A stretch of DNA of 64,000 nt. Origin: Arsukibacterium sp. MJ3 (GTDB lineage: Bacteria > Pseudomonadota > Gammaproteobacteria > Enterobacterales > Alteromonadaceae). The translations under genes were made by a program, and so were the position numbers. Every line of letters begins with the position of its first letter. Position 1 is the stretch's first letter. The notes under the pieces were generated by a model that saw only the letters and a program-made list of their open reading frames with translations, made no database searches and had not been told where the DNA came from. This document shows, one piece after another, positions 45,281 through 54,395 of the stretch. The stretch is taken from NCBI RefSeq assembly GCF_000987765.1, contig NZ_LAHP01000004.1, positions 124,001 to 188,000 of the forward strand. Direction: 5' to 3'.

Positions 45281-46630
45281 TTGTCCAATCTTATTATCGC
45301 TAAATTTGGTGGCACCAGTGTCGCTGATTTTGATGCTATGTCCCGCTGTGCCGATATTATTCTGGCGAATAATGCTATTCGGGTAGTAGTGGTAAGCGCC
45401 AGTTCTGGTGTGACAAATCTGTTAGTGGAAATTACCAAAACCACCAATGTTGCTGAACGATATGCTGCTTATGCCGGTATTGAAGCTATCACCCTGGCGG
45501 TACTGAACCACCTGCAGCAACCAGAACAGGTTGCTCAGGTAGTCGAATTGTTGCTGACAGAACTTAAAGCATTAATTGAGAATAGCGGTTCGGTATACAG
45601 CAGTGCACACAAAGACCTTATTCAATCCTTTGGTGAACGTTTAAGCTCTGCCTTGTTCAGTCAGGTTCTGGTTGAGCGGGGGATTGCAGCGCAGTGCTTT
45701 GATATTCGCCGGATTATGCGCACCGACAGTCGCTTTGGTCGGGCCGAGCCGTTGATTCAACAAATTGCTCAACTGGCTGAGACTCATTTAGCACCACTGC
45801 TGGCCGAGCAAATTATTGTTACTCAAGGGTTTATTGGCCAGGACACATTTGAACAAACGACAACGCTTGGTCGTGGCGGTTCTGACTATAGTGCTGCCTT
45901 GCTGGCGGAAGCGTTGCAAGCGGATACGGTGCAAATATGGACCGATGTAGTTGGTATTTTCACTACCGATCCCCGCTTAACCGATCAAGCCCGCTGTATT
46001 GCCGAAATTAGCTTTGATGAAGCGGCTGAAATGGCAACATTCGGTGCTAAGGTATTACATCCGGCTACGCTAATCCCCGCTATGCGTTGCAACATTGGCG
46101 TTTTTGTCGGTTCTAGTCGCGAACCTGCTGCTGGCGGCACCTGGATTGCCAGAGAAGTGCAACAACGGCCACCATACCGTGCCATTGCATTACGTAAATC
46201 GCAAACGCTCATTACCGTAAAAAGCCCTGATATGTTGCATGCTGCCGGCTTTTTAGCGCGGGTTTTTGATATTTTAAGCCGCCATCATATATCGGTAGAC
46301 TTGGTGACCACTTCGGAGATAAGCGTTGCGTTAACCCTCGATGAAGGCGGTATTACCAGCGCCTTTAGTCATGCAGTTGAGCCTGCATTACTTGAACTGC
46401 GTTTGTTTTGCGATGTAGAGGTAGAGCAGGGGTTAAGCTTAATAGCGGTTATCGGTAACCATTTACACAGTAGCAAAGGGGTAACTGGTGAATTATTCCA
46501 AACACTGGAGCGGATTAATATGCGGCTGATTTGCCATGGTGCATCAAAGCATAATTTGTGCTTTTTAGTACAAGATGCCGATGCCCCAGCCGTGGTAAAA
46601 CAGCTTCATGCAAGCCTGTTTAGCGCTTGA
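45281..46630 (+). CDS. lysC: Lysine-sensitive aspartokinase III
   Basis: Aspartate kinase of 449 residues, first step of lysine, threonine and methionine synthesis. Signatures: IAKFGGTSVADFDAM, VVSASSGVTNLLVEI, TLGRGGSDYSAALLAEAL, WTDVVGIFTTDPR, and two C-terminal ACT domains (VDLVTTSEISVALTLD; GVTGELFQTLERINMRLICHG). TTG start with AAGGAGAG about 8 nt upstream. There is no fused homoserine dehydrogenase. Control by the lysine riboswitch upstream and feedback by lysine on the ACT domains agree. Confidence 0.96.
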   Translation: MSNLIIAKFGGTSVADFDAMSRCADIILANNAIRVVVVSASSGVTNLLVEITKTTNVAERYAAYAGIEAITLAVLNHLQQPEQVAQVVELLLTELKALIENSGSVYSSAHKDLIQSFGERLSSALFSQVLVERGIAAQCFDIRRIMRTDSRFGRAEPLIQQIAQLAETHLAPLLAEQIIVTQGFIGQDTFEQTTTLGRGGSDYSAALLAEALQADTVQIWTDVVGIFTTDPRLTDQARCIAEISFDEAAEMATFGAKVLHPATLIPAMRCNIGVFVGSSREPAAGGTWIAREVQQRPPYRAIALRKSQTLITVKSPDMLHAAGFLARVFDILSRHHISVDLVTTSEISVALTLDEGGITSAFSHAVEPALLELRLFCDVEVEQGLSLIAVIGNHLHSSKGVTGELFQTLERINMRLICHGASKHNLCFLVQDADAPAVVKQLHASLFSA

Positions 46631-46642
46631 ACTTAGTATCTG

Positions 46643-46672
46643 GCCTCAGCCTAGGTATATCAGCGCTGAGGC
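46643..46672. terminator. Hairpin between lysC and the convergent symporter gene
   Basis: GCCTCAGC (46643-46650) and GCTGAGGC (46665-46672) form a perfect 8-bp stem with a 14-nt loop between convergent genes. The T run is poor, so termination is likely but not certain. Confidence 0.55.
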
Positions 46673-46692
46673 TATAATGATTAGTAAAAAAG

Positions 46693-47934
46693 TCAGTTGC
46701 TGGCTGAGATCACTGTAACTGGCTCGCTATTTTCGTCTACCAGCCCTTCTGAACGACCTACTACTAAAGCCACCATCGTATCGCCGGTTACATTAGTAGC
46801 GGTGCGCATCATATCGATGATGCGGTCAACAGCGGCGATAAAAGCAATACCTTCCAACGGTAACCCAACCACGCTAAGCGTGACGGTTAACATTACCATG
46901 GCCGTACCCGGAACGCCTGCGGTGCCCAGTGAAGCCAGGGTGGCGGTGCCGGTGATAAGCACATAATCAAGGGCATCGAGTGGGATGCCATAAATATGGG
47001 CAATAAAAATAGCGGCTATTGCCGGGAAAATACCGCCGCAGCCGTCCATGTTAATAGTAGCGCCGAGCGGCAGCACAAAGCTGGCATAGTTTTTTGATAC
47101 TTTAAGATCTTCGGTAACCACTTTATGGGTCACCGGCAAGGTGCCGTAACTGCTGGCACTGCTATAGGCAACCAGTTGCGCCGGTAACACCGCTTTGAAA
47201 AACTGACGCATACCCATACCGCCAAAGAGTTTAACCAGGCCACCGTACACAACAATGATATGAATAAAGCAGGCGATATAGATAGCAATAATAAATTGGC
47301 TAAGTGGCAGCAGGGTGGCTAAACCAAAACTGCCTACTGCCCAGGCCATTAAACCGAAGACACCAAACGGGGTCAGTTGCATCACCATCCGGGTAATTTG
47401 ATACATAATTTCAGTGCCGGCATGCACCAATTTCTTCATAGGGTCGGCTTTTTCGCCCACCACATTGATGGCAATACCGACCAGGCTAGCAAACACTATA
47501 ATTTGCAGCACATTGCCGTTGACCAGTGCGGCCACCGGATTGGTAGGAATTAAACCGGTAATAACATCGGCGACTGGCGGAATGGTGCGCTCGCGCACTT
47601 CGCTGGCCGTTAATTGCAGCGCATCGCCCCAGTTCATAAGGCTACCCACTGTTAAACCAATTAAACTGGCAATAAAGGCGGTAAATAGAAATAAACCAAT
47701 AGTTTTGCCGGCCAGCTTGCCCATTTTCTGGTTGTCCGCCAGTGAGGTAATACTGGTGATCAACGCGAAAAATACCAGCGGCACCACTAACATGCGTATA
47801 GCATTAATAAACAAGGTTCCCAAGGGTTTAAATACTGTGGCAGTTTCACCCAGTACTACCCCCGCCAGTATTCCCAGCATCAATGCACCCAATACCCGCT
47901 GCCAAAAAGGAATCGCAAACCAGAAAGCAAACAT
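46693..47934 (-). CDS. Dicarboxylate/amino acid:cation symporter (DAACS family)
   Basis: Membrane protein of 413 residues of the GltP/DctA fold: RMLVVPLVFFALITSI, SSASSYGTLPVT (hairpin HP1, serine rich), GATINMDGCG (TM7), and GTAGVPGTAMVML (HP2). Eight helices plus two hairpins are visible. It imports glutamate, aspartate or C4-dicarboxylates with Na+ or H+. The precise substrate is not clear. Convergent with lysC. Confidence 0.92.
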   Translation of the reverse strand: MFAFWFAIPFWQRVLGALMLGILAGVVLGETATVFKPLGTLFINAIRMLVVPLVFFALITSITSLADNQKMGKLAGKTIGLFLFTAFIASLIGLTVGSLMNWGDALQLTASEVRERTIPPVADVITGLIPTNPVAALVNGNVLQIIVFASLVGIAINVVGEKADPMKKLVHAGTEIMYQITRMVMQLTPFGVFGLMAWAVGSFGLATLLPLSQFIIAIYIACFIHIIVVYGGLVKLFGGMGMRQFFKAVLPAQLVAYSSASSYGTLPVTHKVVTEDLKVSKNYASFVLPLGATINMDGCGGIFPAIAAIFIAHIYGIPLDALDYVLITGTATLASLGTAGVPGTAMVMLTVTLSVVGLPLEGIAFIAAVDRIIDMMRTATNVTGDTMVALVVGRSEGLVDENSEPVTVISASN

Positions 47935-48041
47935 AAGCCACCGCCATATCAGAAAGTTGCGTCATTATAAAGACGAGTAAAGCGGCAACAAGGCTGCTTT
48001 ACTCTATGTTATAACCAGTAGTTCTGGATAAGTTTCAGCAT

Positions 48042-48698
48042 TTATTCATAAGGCAGGGGATCGGTGGCGTTATTCAGATTAAACGCTTCTAAGCGTTCCT
48101 GACATGAACCACATTTGCCACAGGCCTTATCGCGGCCGTTATAGCAGGTCCAGGTTTTGCTGTAATCAAGCCCCATGGCCAGGCCGTCTGCTAAAATTTC
48201 AATTTTGGTCTGATACAAATAAGGGCTGACAATATCAACTGGCTGATAATTGGCAATTTGGCAAACGTCATTCATTTTTTGCACAAATTCTGGCCGGCAA
48301 TCCGGATAAATAAAATGATCACCTGAATGCGCGCCATAGAACACGGCTCTGGCGCCAATAGAGTCAGCATAACCTACTGCCAACGACAATAAAATCATAT
48401 TGCGGTTGGGCACAATGGTCGACTTCATATTGTCGGCGGCATAATGCCCTTCGGGTACGTCAATATCACTGGTGAGGGATGAGCCAGCAATCAGCTGGTT
48501 TATTGCCGAAATGTCGACGATTTTATGCTTTATATTCATATCTTTACAGACATTTGCTGCGCAAATAAGTTCTTTTACATGGCGCTGGCCATAGTTAAAT
48601 GACAAGGCATAAACATCATGGCCGGCAGCAACGGCTTTGTGCAGGACGGTAAAGGAGTCCATGCCACCAGAATAAATAACCACAACTTTTTGGCTCAT
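48042..48698 (-). CDS. queC: 7-cyano-7-deazaguanine synthase
   Basis: ATP-dependent enzyme of 218 residues that converts 7-carboxy-7-deazaguanine to preQ0 in queuosine synthesis. It has the PP-loop YSGGMDSFT at the N-terminus, FNYGQRH, NRNM, and the zinc-binding cysteines in [20 protein letters not shown]. Divergent from queE with a 97-bp shared upstream region; no preQ1 riboswitch was seen there. Confidence 0.96.
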   Translation of the reverse strand: MSQKVVVIYSGGMDSFTVLHKAVAAGHDVYALSFNYGQRHVKELICAANVCKDMNIKHKIVDISAINQLIAGSSLTSDIDVPEGHYAADNMKSTIVPNRNMILLSLAVGYADSIGARAVFYGAHSGDHFIYPDCRPEFVQKMNDVCQIANYQPVDIVSPYLYQTKIEILADGLAMGLDYSKTWTCYNGRDKACGKCGSCQERLEAFNLNNATDPLPYE

Positions 48699-48795
48699 TA
48701 TTGTCTCTCTCTTGTATAATAGCGCTCAAACTGGCCGCGCATTGTACTTGAACATGGCGGTTAGATCACCTGCTTGAATTTAAGGAAACAGCGGC

Positions 48796-49464
48796 TTGTT
48801 ATATAAGGTTAATGAAGTATTTGAAACCATCCAGGGCGAAGGCAGCTTTACTGGCGTGCCGGCTATTTTTGTCAGGTTGCAAGGCTGTCCGGTCGGCTGT
48901 TCCTGGTGCGATACCAAGCACACCTGGAGCATAAACCCCGATTTGAATATTACCCTTGATGCCGTAATGGTTAAATCGGCTGAAACAGAGCAGTGGGCAG
49001 CAGTAAGTGCAGAGCAGATACTGGCCTTGTTTAAAGCTAAAGGCTATCAGGCGCGGCATGTGGTGATAACGGGCGGCGAACCGTGTATGTATGATCTACA
49101 TCCATTATGTGACTTGTTGCATGATGCTGGTTATCAGAGCCAAATTGAAACCAGTGGTACATTTGAGATTTTAGCGCCATTGCAAAGCTGGGTAACCGTA
49201 TCACCAAAAGTGAATATGAAAGGCGGTTATAAGGTCCTGCAAAGCGCGTTAGATCGAGCCAATGAAATAAAGCACCCGGTCGCCATGGACAAACACATAG
49301 AGCAACTATTGCAATTATTGCACCGCACCGATACCTCGGCTAAGTTAATTTATTTGCAACCTATTAGTCAGCAAACTAAAGCTACTGCCTTGGCAATTGC
49401 GTACTGTAAAAAACATAATTGGCGGCTCAGTGTGCAAGTGCATAAATATTTGGGAATTGAGTAA
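48796..49464 (+). CDS. queE: 7-carboxy-7-deazaguanine synthase
   Basis: Radical SAM enzyme of 222 residues that makes 7-carboxy-7-deazaguanine. The cluster motif is CPVGCSWC (CX3CX2C) at about residues 30-37, preceded by ETIQGEGSFTGVPAIFVRLQ, with TGGEP downstream. A TTG start is used with AAGGA about 9 nt upstream. It pairs with the divergent queC in the same pathway. Confidence 0.95.
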   Translation: MLYKVNEVFETIQGEGSFTGVPAIFVRLQGCPVGCSWCDTKHTWSINPDLNITLDAVMVKSAETEQWAAVSAEQILALFKAKGYQARHVVITGGEPCMYDLHPLCDLLHDAGYQSQIETSGTFEILAPLQSWVTVSPKVNMKGGYKVLQSALDRANEIKHPVAMDKHIEQLLQLLHRTDTSAKLIYLQPISQQTKATALAIAYCKKHNWRLSVQVHKYLGIE

Positions 49465-49503
49465 TTACTAGGTAATTTTCAGGCTATACACTTTTAAAGG
49501 TTA

Positions 49504-50085
49504 CTAACTATTATGCTCAAACCAGTGTTGCAGGCTTTCTAAGCAGCTAATTGGATCTTTTTCGGCAGACATTTTTTGTTTTAGCCCAGGCTGTATTGGC
49601 ATTAGTTCTAACCAGCGTGATGCCAGCCAGCTGGCATTATTCAGCTCTGGCTCAGGGTAAAGTTGCTGCAACTGCGGGTACTCGGTAAGGAGTTGTGATA
49701 GTGATCTAACCAAACCGTTAAATCGCTGACCTAAATCGATGTTCGGCCAGCTATCGAGCTCGGTAATCTGGCCAATATTAAGGCCATCATCTTCCTGCCA
49801 GCGCTGCGTAATTTCTATTCGTTTAATGCCTCTTACTGTAATACCCAGTAAGCCGTCAGGTAATTGTTCAAAATCGTCAATGACCACTTCGGTTGCCAAA
49901 GACAAAACCCTGTCACGGTGTTGCTGGCTGACGAAGGGGTTCAGTAATGCCATGGCGAAACCGCGCTGGCCAATGCCTGCTTCTTTAATAAGCCTGATAT
50001 AGCGTTTTTCAAATACCCGCAGTTTTATCTTACCACCAGGTAAGATAAAACTGCTTAATGGAAATAACGCGAGTTGTTTACTCAT
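49504..50085 (-). CDS. LON substrate-binding domain protein
   Basis: Protein of 193 residues with only the N-terminal LON domain (LALFPLSSFILPGGKIKLRVFEKRYIRLIKEA, then GFAMALLN and GLLGITVRGIKRIEI). It lacks AAA+ and protease parts, so it is a stand-alone adaptor-like protein. The ATG at 50085 is preferred over 50094. Function not established. Confidence 0.87.
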   Translation of the reverse strand: MSKQLALFPLSSFILPGGKIKLRVFEKRYIRLIKEAGIGQRGFAMALLNPFVSQQHRDRVLSLATEVVIDDFEQLPDGLLGITVRGIKRIEITQRWQEDDGLNIGQITELDSWPNIDLGQRFNGLVRSLSQLLTEYPQLQQLYPEPELNNASWLASRWLELMPIQPGLKQKMSAEKDPISCLESLQHWFEHNS

Positions 50086-50295
50086 ACGGCACATAACTGA
50101 TTAGTTGTTGGTTGTAGCATTATTACGCTCGTGTTTAGCGATTAGATTGGCTGAGACAATGATTTATCTCGGGATCCAGTGCTTTGTGCCAAGCGTTAAC
50201 GTCGATCCTATCTGGTCGACTGCGCCATCGGTGTTTTGCGCCGTCAGTAGGGCCAATCCAATAATGGCTAAAACATTACTTACCGGCCTTAAAAC

Positions 50296-50324
50296 GCTGG
50301 TCGATAATCAGTTTATCGACCAGC
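50296..50324. repeat. Perfect 12-bp hairpin in the 290-bp gap
   Basis: GCTGGTCGATAA (50296-50307), loop TCAGT, TTATCGACCAGC (50313-50324). No T run follows on either strand. The surrounding gap 50086-50375 has no gene I can support. It may end the DUF2069 transcript or be an operator. Confidence 0.6.
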
Positions 50325-50375
50325 AACTTCATCGCTATAAAGGCATAGCAAAAGAAGAATTGCAGTAAAAGGTGC

Positions 50376-50816
50376 TTACTGGCGGGGGTCGTCTTTTAAC
50401 TTAGGGATTTTAAGGCCCAGCTCTATGCCGCGGTGTCTGGCATAGTACGTACACCCAATAAACATAATGCTGGCCAGCAGTAGTTCAAGCAGTGCCATTA
50501 GCTGATATAAGCCGCTACTAACCCACAAATTGGTGAAACTGTGCAAAAAGTAAATCATAACAATGAAGTTAGCCCAGGCCAGGGTATAGGCATGACCTTT
50601 TATAATGCCATACATTGGAAACCATAACGGTAACCACAATAAACCAGTGCTAATGAGTTTGTTGCCGCTTATTTCGTTATCACCACCATAACTGGCGGGT
50701 GCTAACCACAGCAACCATACTGGAATGAGCAGCCATAAGCCCCAGTAACCAACGCGGGCTATACTTAAATAGATTTTCGTTCGTGGCGCCATCGCCACTT
50801 CAGCACTGTTATTCAT
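50376..50816 (-). CDS. DUF2069 membrane protein
   Basis: Protein of 146 residues with four hydrophobic segments (GYWGLWLLIPVWLLWLAP; STGLLWLPLWFPMYGIIKGHAYTLAWANFI within residues 50-85; a third and fourth to residue 125), matching DUF2069. Its ATG overlaps the wrbA stop (ATGA), so it is coupled to wrbA. Function unknown. Confidence 0.85.
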   Translation of the reverse strand: MNNSAEVAMAPRTKIYLSIARVGYWGLWLLIPVWLLWLAPASYGGDNEISGNKLISTGLLWLPLWFPMYGIIKGHAYTLAWANFIVMIYFLHSFTNLWVSSGLYQLMALLELLLASIMFIGCTYYARHRGIELGLKIPKLKDDPRQ

Positions 50817-51400
50817 TGTTTATCGAAACCCGCTGCTTTTAGTGAAATAGTTAGTTGCGCTAAGCGTTTGCCAAAGGCGACCGCTAATCGCTGTTCATCG
50901 ACACTGAGTTTATTGTTACCCTGCAAGCCACTGACATGACTTGGACCATAAGGCGTGCCACCACTTTGCGTATTGTGTAGTTCAGGTTCAGCGTAAGGGA
51001 TCCCCATAAGTACCATGCCATGGTGCAATAATGGCAGCATCATACTTAATAAATTGGCTTCATTGCCACCATGCATGCTGCCGGATGACGTGAAAACACC
51101 TGCGGCTTTGTTAATCAGTTCACCTTTCAACCAGACACCACTGGTATTATCCCAAAATGTTTTAGCTTCTCCAGCCATATTGCCAAACCGTACCGGACTA
51201 CCAAAAGCCAAACCATCACATTGTTTTAAATCAGTATTACTGGCTAACGGATGCCGGCTATGTTGTGGATTATCAAAGCTGGCAATACTGCGAATAACTG
51301 CATTAGCACCTGCTTGAGCAATACCAATAGCAATTTTCTCCGCTAATGCCGCTACACTGCCATGTTTAGAATAATAAAGTACCAAGACCTGTGCACTCAT
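50813..51400 (-). CDS. wrbA: NAD(P)H:quinone oxidoreductase, WrbA type
   Basis: Flavodoxin-fold quinone reductase of 195 residues: VLVLYYSKHGSVAALAEKIAIG (FMN phosphate loop), GSPVRFGNMAGEAKTFWDNT, FTSSGSMHGGNE and GGTPYGPSHVSG. It reduces quinones by two electrons to avoid semiquinone radicals. The ATG overlaps the stop of a 35-residue arsC fragment and its stop overlaps DUF2069. Confidence 0.93.
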   Translation of the reverse strand: MSAQVLVLYYSKHGSVAALAEKIAIGIAQAGANAVIRSIASFDNPQHSRHPLASNTDLKQCDGLAFGSPVRFGNMAGEAKTFWDNTSGVWLKGELINKAAGVFTSSGSMHGGNEANLLSMMLPLLHHGMVLMGIPYAEPELHNTQSGGTPYGPSHVSGLQGNNKLSVDEQRLAVAFGKRLAQLTISLKAAGFDKQ

Positions 51401-51504
51401 TTCAGATACTCAACAACGTCTACATTGTCAGGCCCATATTGTTGCAACAACGTCAATGCTTCACAGCTTTTTAAGCAATGATGGTTGTAATAAATGGTGA
51501 TCAT
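51397..51504 (-). pseudogene. N-terminal arsC-type glutaredoxin fragment, 35 codons
   Basis: Read on the - strand the frame starts ITIYYNHHCLKSCEALTLL, ends VVEYLK and stops in the wrbA start (ATGA). This is the N-terminus of the ArsC/YffB arsenate reductase family (ITIYxNPxCxKSRxxLxLL...VxVVEYLKxP), normally about 115 residues, which often precedes wrbA in related genomes. The active Cys and following Lys-Ser remain. The rest appears deleted. Translation may persist to couple wrbA, so it could be a leader rather than a dead gene. Confidence 0.72.
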
Positions 51505-51594
51505 AATGTTCCCGTAAACGATTGGTGTTTAACTTAAAGCGTAACGTTAAGTGTAGTTACGTTGACTACCGTGCTTAGATTACTTTTTAGTGTG

Positions 51595-53043
51595 TTACAT
51601 CCGCTGTAGCCGATCAAACTCAGCTTGCATTTGTTGTTTCTTGGCTTCAACTCGTCTATTTTCAAGCCGGGAACTATCACCAATATGATTTAACGCTTCA
51701 TTTAACTCATCAATAGCTTTGGGGTAGTTAGCCAATTGGTAATACAAATCAGCCCGTGTTTCATAATATTTGGGGAAGTCTTCCATCAGCTTGTAAGCAT
51801 CAGACAGTAAATCATACGCCAGTATATTGTCATTTTTGACATACAATAAATTGCGGAGTAAGTGCACCGCTAGTCGGTGGCTGCCTGCTTTTAGTGCCGC
51901 ATTGGCATAGTTAAGCGTAACCACTTGATTGTTTGGCCTGAGTAAGTATTCTTGCTCGAGCATTTCCAGCGCTTTTTTATACTGCCCTTGGCCCAATAAT
52001 ATATCGGTATAAACATCAACATAATACAGATTGTGCGGGTCGTGCTGCAGTAGATCTTCAATTAATTTTTGTGCTTCAATAAATAGTCCGTTATCGAGTT
52101 TGGCAATGGCCAGGCCGTATAAATTAGCACGGGTGTTACCTCCTGGTTTGCTTAAGCGCTGCTCAAATATGCCCACTGTTTCTTGGCTAGTGAAGTGATA
52201 GCGGGCTAATATCCTGGCTTTAGTCAGAATAAAATCCTGAGTATCCGGAATATAACGCTTGGGGAACTGTTCTGCCCGTAAACGGGTGTCACTGACCCTG
52301 GCTTGTGATAAGGGGTGCGTTTGTAAAAAAGCTAATTGCTGATTTACGAATCGGCTTTGCTGGCTTAATTTATTAAAAAACTCTGGAACAGCATACGGAT
52401 CAAAACCAGCTTCAGCCAAGACTTTCATGCCAATTCGGTCGGCTTCTTGCTCATTTCCGCGGGTAAAGTTAATAGCGCTTTGTTGCGCTGCGCCTTGCGT
52501 AGCCATCATCGCGGCCATACCCGCCTCTGGATTAACCGTGGCAATGACAATTGCGCCGAGCAGCGCGGCCAGTGACATTGGTGCGCGTTGATTTTGCGCC
52601 TCTACAAACCGGGCAATATGGCGCTGGGTAACGTGAGCAATTTCATGTGCTATTACCGAGGCAAATTCGCTTTCTGAATCAGAGACCGCCAGAGTGCCGG
52701 TATGAGAGGCAATATTACCGCCAAGCGTGGCGAAGGCATTAATATGTTTATTGTTAACCCAATAAAATTTGAATGGGAACTTGACGTCGTTGCTGCGGGC
52801 AACCAACCTATTGCCTAAATCATTAATGTATTCATCCAGCAGGGGATCGTAAACCATTGGCAGGCTGCCTCGGGTTTGCCGCATTAGCACATCACCCAAT
52901 TGTTTTTCTTTTTCCGGGGTAAGAGTAGAAAACGCATTACCACCGATATCGGGTAGTCCTGAAAGTGCCTGAGTGGGTGCTGCCATAATAGCAATACCGA
53001 ACAAGCAACTCATAATAAACTGGTGTACTGCAATCGCTTTCAT
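51595..53043 (-). CDS. bepA: Beta-barrel assembly-enhancing protease (M48 + TPR)
   Basis: Periplasmic metalloprotease of 482 residues; signal peptide ends near AAPTQALSG. The M48 domain shows HEIAHVTQRH (HExxH) and the third ligand in EQEADRIG; about residues 300-460 hold TPR repeats. BepA degrades or assists misassembled outer-membrane proteins such as LptD. The divergent neighbour is the PerM-type gene, as in E. coli (yfgC-yfgO). Confidence 0.93.
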   Translation of the reverse strand: MKAIAVHQFIMSCLFGIAIMAAPTQALSGLPDIGGNAFSTLTPEKEKQLGDVLMRQTRGSLPMVYDPLLDEYINDLGNRLVARSNDVKFPFKFYWVNNKHINAFATLGGNIASHTGTLAVSDSESEFASVIAHEIAHVTQRHIARFVEAQNQRAPMSLAALLGAIVIATVNPEAGMAAMMATQGAAQQSAINFTRGNEQEADRIGMKVLAEAGFDPYAVPEFFNKLSQQSRFVNQQLAFLQTHPLSQARVSDTRLRAEQFPKRYIPDTQDFILTKARILARYHFTSQETVGIFEQRLSKPGGNTRANLYGLAIAKLDNGLFIEAQKLIEDLLQHDPHNLYYVDVYTDILLGQGQYKKALEMLEQEYLLRPNNQVVTLNYANAALKAGSHRLAVHLLRNLLYVKNDNILAYDLLSDAYKLMEDFPKYYETRADLYYQLANYPKAIDELNEALNHIGDSSRLENRRVEAKKQQMQAEFDRLQRM

Positions 53044-53286
53044 AGCGCCCCAATAAGTTGTGTCAGGTAAGGGAATTGTCTAGCCTATTTGTCTGTTTTT
53101 AACCACTTTAGTTCCATAATAGCGAGCTAGCCGCTCAATAATTACGCAACGGTTGGTGCGGTAGGCAATGCTCAGCAATTTAGCATAAATCATCAAGCAC
53201 ATCACAGATAAGCCACATAATTTGCTGTAATTTCGTTATACTGGCGCTATGCATTGTCATAGCAATTAAAAGGTTGGAGCAGCGCT

Positions 53287-54387
53287 ATGCTGGACTGGTT
53301 AAAAAAATGGTATACCAATAAGTTTTCAGATCCTCAGGTTGTCACTTTATTTTTAACCTTACTGTTAGGTTTCCTGACAATATATTGGCTAAGTAGCATG
53401 CTGGGGCCGGTACTGGTAGCTATTGCTTTTGCCTATTTGTTGGAATGGCCGGTAGCCAGACTGACAAAAATAGGTTTAAGCCGCACCATTAGTACCAGCG
53501 TGGTGGTAGTCAGTTTTATTGGTATTATTACGCTGATTGTGATGTCAATAATTCCCGCCGCCTGGTCGCAGGGCCGAAACTTTGCCCTGGATTTACCCAG
53601 CATGATTGCGTCGGGTAAAACCTACCTGCTGGAGTTGCCCGGCGTGTTCCCAGGGGTTGTCAGTTCAGAGCAAATATACCTGATGATTCAAACCGCTGAT
53701 GAGCGACTAATGACCTTTAGCCGTGAAATTTTGTCGTTATCCTTGGCGTCCATTGTTGACGTAGTGGCAGTGTTAATTTATTTGGTATTAGTGCCTGTAA
53801 TGGTGTTTTTTATGCTAAAAGACAAGCAGGCGTTAAGTGCCAGTTTTGTAGAGTTATTGCCAACAGAGCGCAAGTTAATTAATCAGGTCTGGTATGAAAT
53901 GAATGGCCAGATAATGAACTACATCCGGGGCAAAATACTGGAGATACTGATTGTTGGTGCGGTGAGCTATGTAGTATTTACTTTTTTTGGTTTAAATTAT
54001 GCGTTGTTACTTGCTGTTATCGTTGGCTTCTCAGTACTGGTTCCTTATATTGGTGCTGCCTTAGCCACGCTGCCCATAGCGTTAGTGGCGTTGTTTCAGT
54101 GGGGGTTAACAGCAGAGTTTGGTTATTTAATGCTGGCTTATGCCGTTATTCAGACATTAGACGGTAACGTACTGGTGCCATTATTATTTTCTGAAGTAGT
54201 CGACCTTAATCCGGTGTTTATCATAATAGCGGTATTGTTTTTTGGCGGACTATTTGGTTTTTGGGGAATATTTTTTGCTATCCCATTAGCGTCGTTGGTC
54301 AAAGCAACCATTAAAGCCTGGTCGAGTCGTGTTCACCCGGAACACGCTCTTGCAGACATTAATGGCCCTGACGTTAACGCGAAATAA
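53287..54387 (+). CDS. AI-2E family transporter (PerM/YfgO type)
   Basis: Membrane protein of 366 residues with about eight segments, including VTLFLTLLLGFLTIYWLSSMLGP, LIYLVLVPVMVFFMLKDK, and NPVFIIIAVLFFGGLFGFWGIFFAIPLASLVK. The family includes the autoinducer-2 exporter TqsA, but YfgO-type members have no proven substrate. Divergent from bepA. It ends 8 bp from the convergent TonB receptor gene. Confidence 0.9.
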   Translation: MLDWLKKWYTNKFSDPQVVTLFLTLLLGFLTIYWLSSMLGPVLVAIAFAYLLEWPVARLTKIGLSRTISTSVVVVSFIGIITLIVMSIIPAAWSQGRNFALDLPSMIASGKTYLLELPGVFPGVVSSEQIYLMIQTADERLMTFSREILSLSLASIVDVVAVLIYLVLVPVMVFFMLKDKQALSASFVELLPTERKLINQVWYEMNGQIMNYIRGKILEILIVGAVSYVVFTFFGLNYALLLAVIVGFSVLVPYIGAALATLPIALVALFQWGLTAEFGYLMLAYAVIQTLDGNVLVPLLFSEVVDLNPVFIIIAVLFFGGLFGFWGIFFAIPLASLVKATIKAWSSRVHPEHALADINGPDVNAK

Positions 54388-54395
54388 GCGGGTTG

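Noticed and set aside
48699-48795. preQ1 riboswitch between queC and queE
   Set aside because: No preQ1-I or preQ1-II pattern seen in 97 bp.
50105-50368. Eighty-seven-codon + strand frame between the LON-domain and DUF2069 genes
   Set aside because: No ribosome site, no recognised family, and it contains the perfect palindrome 50296-50324; more likely a chance frame.
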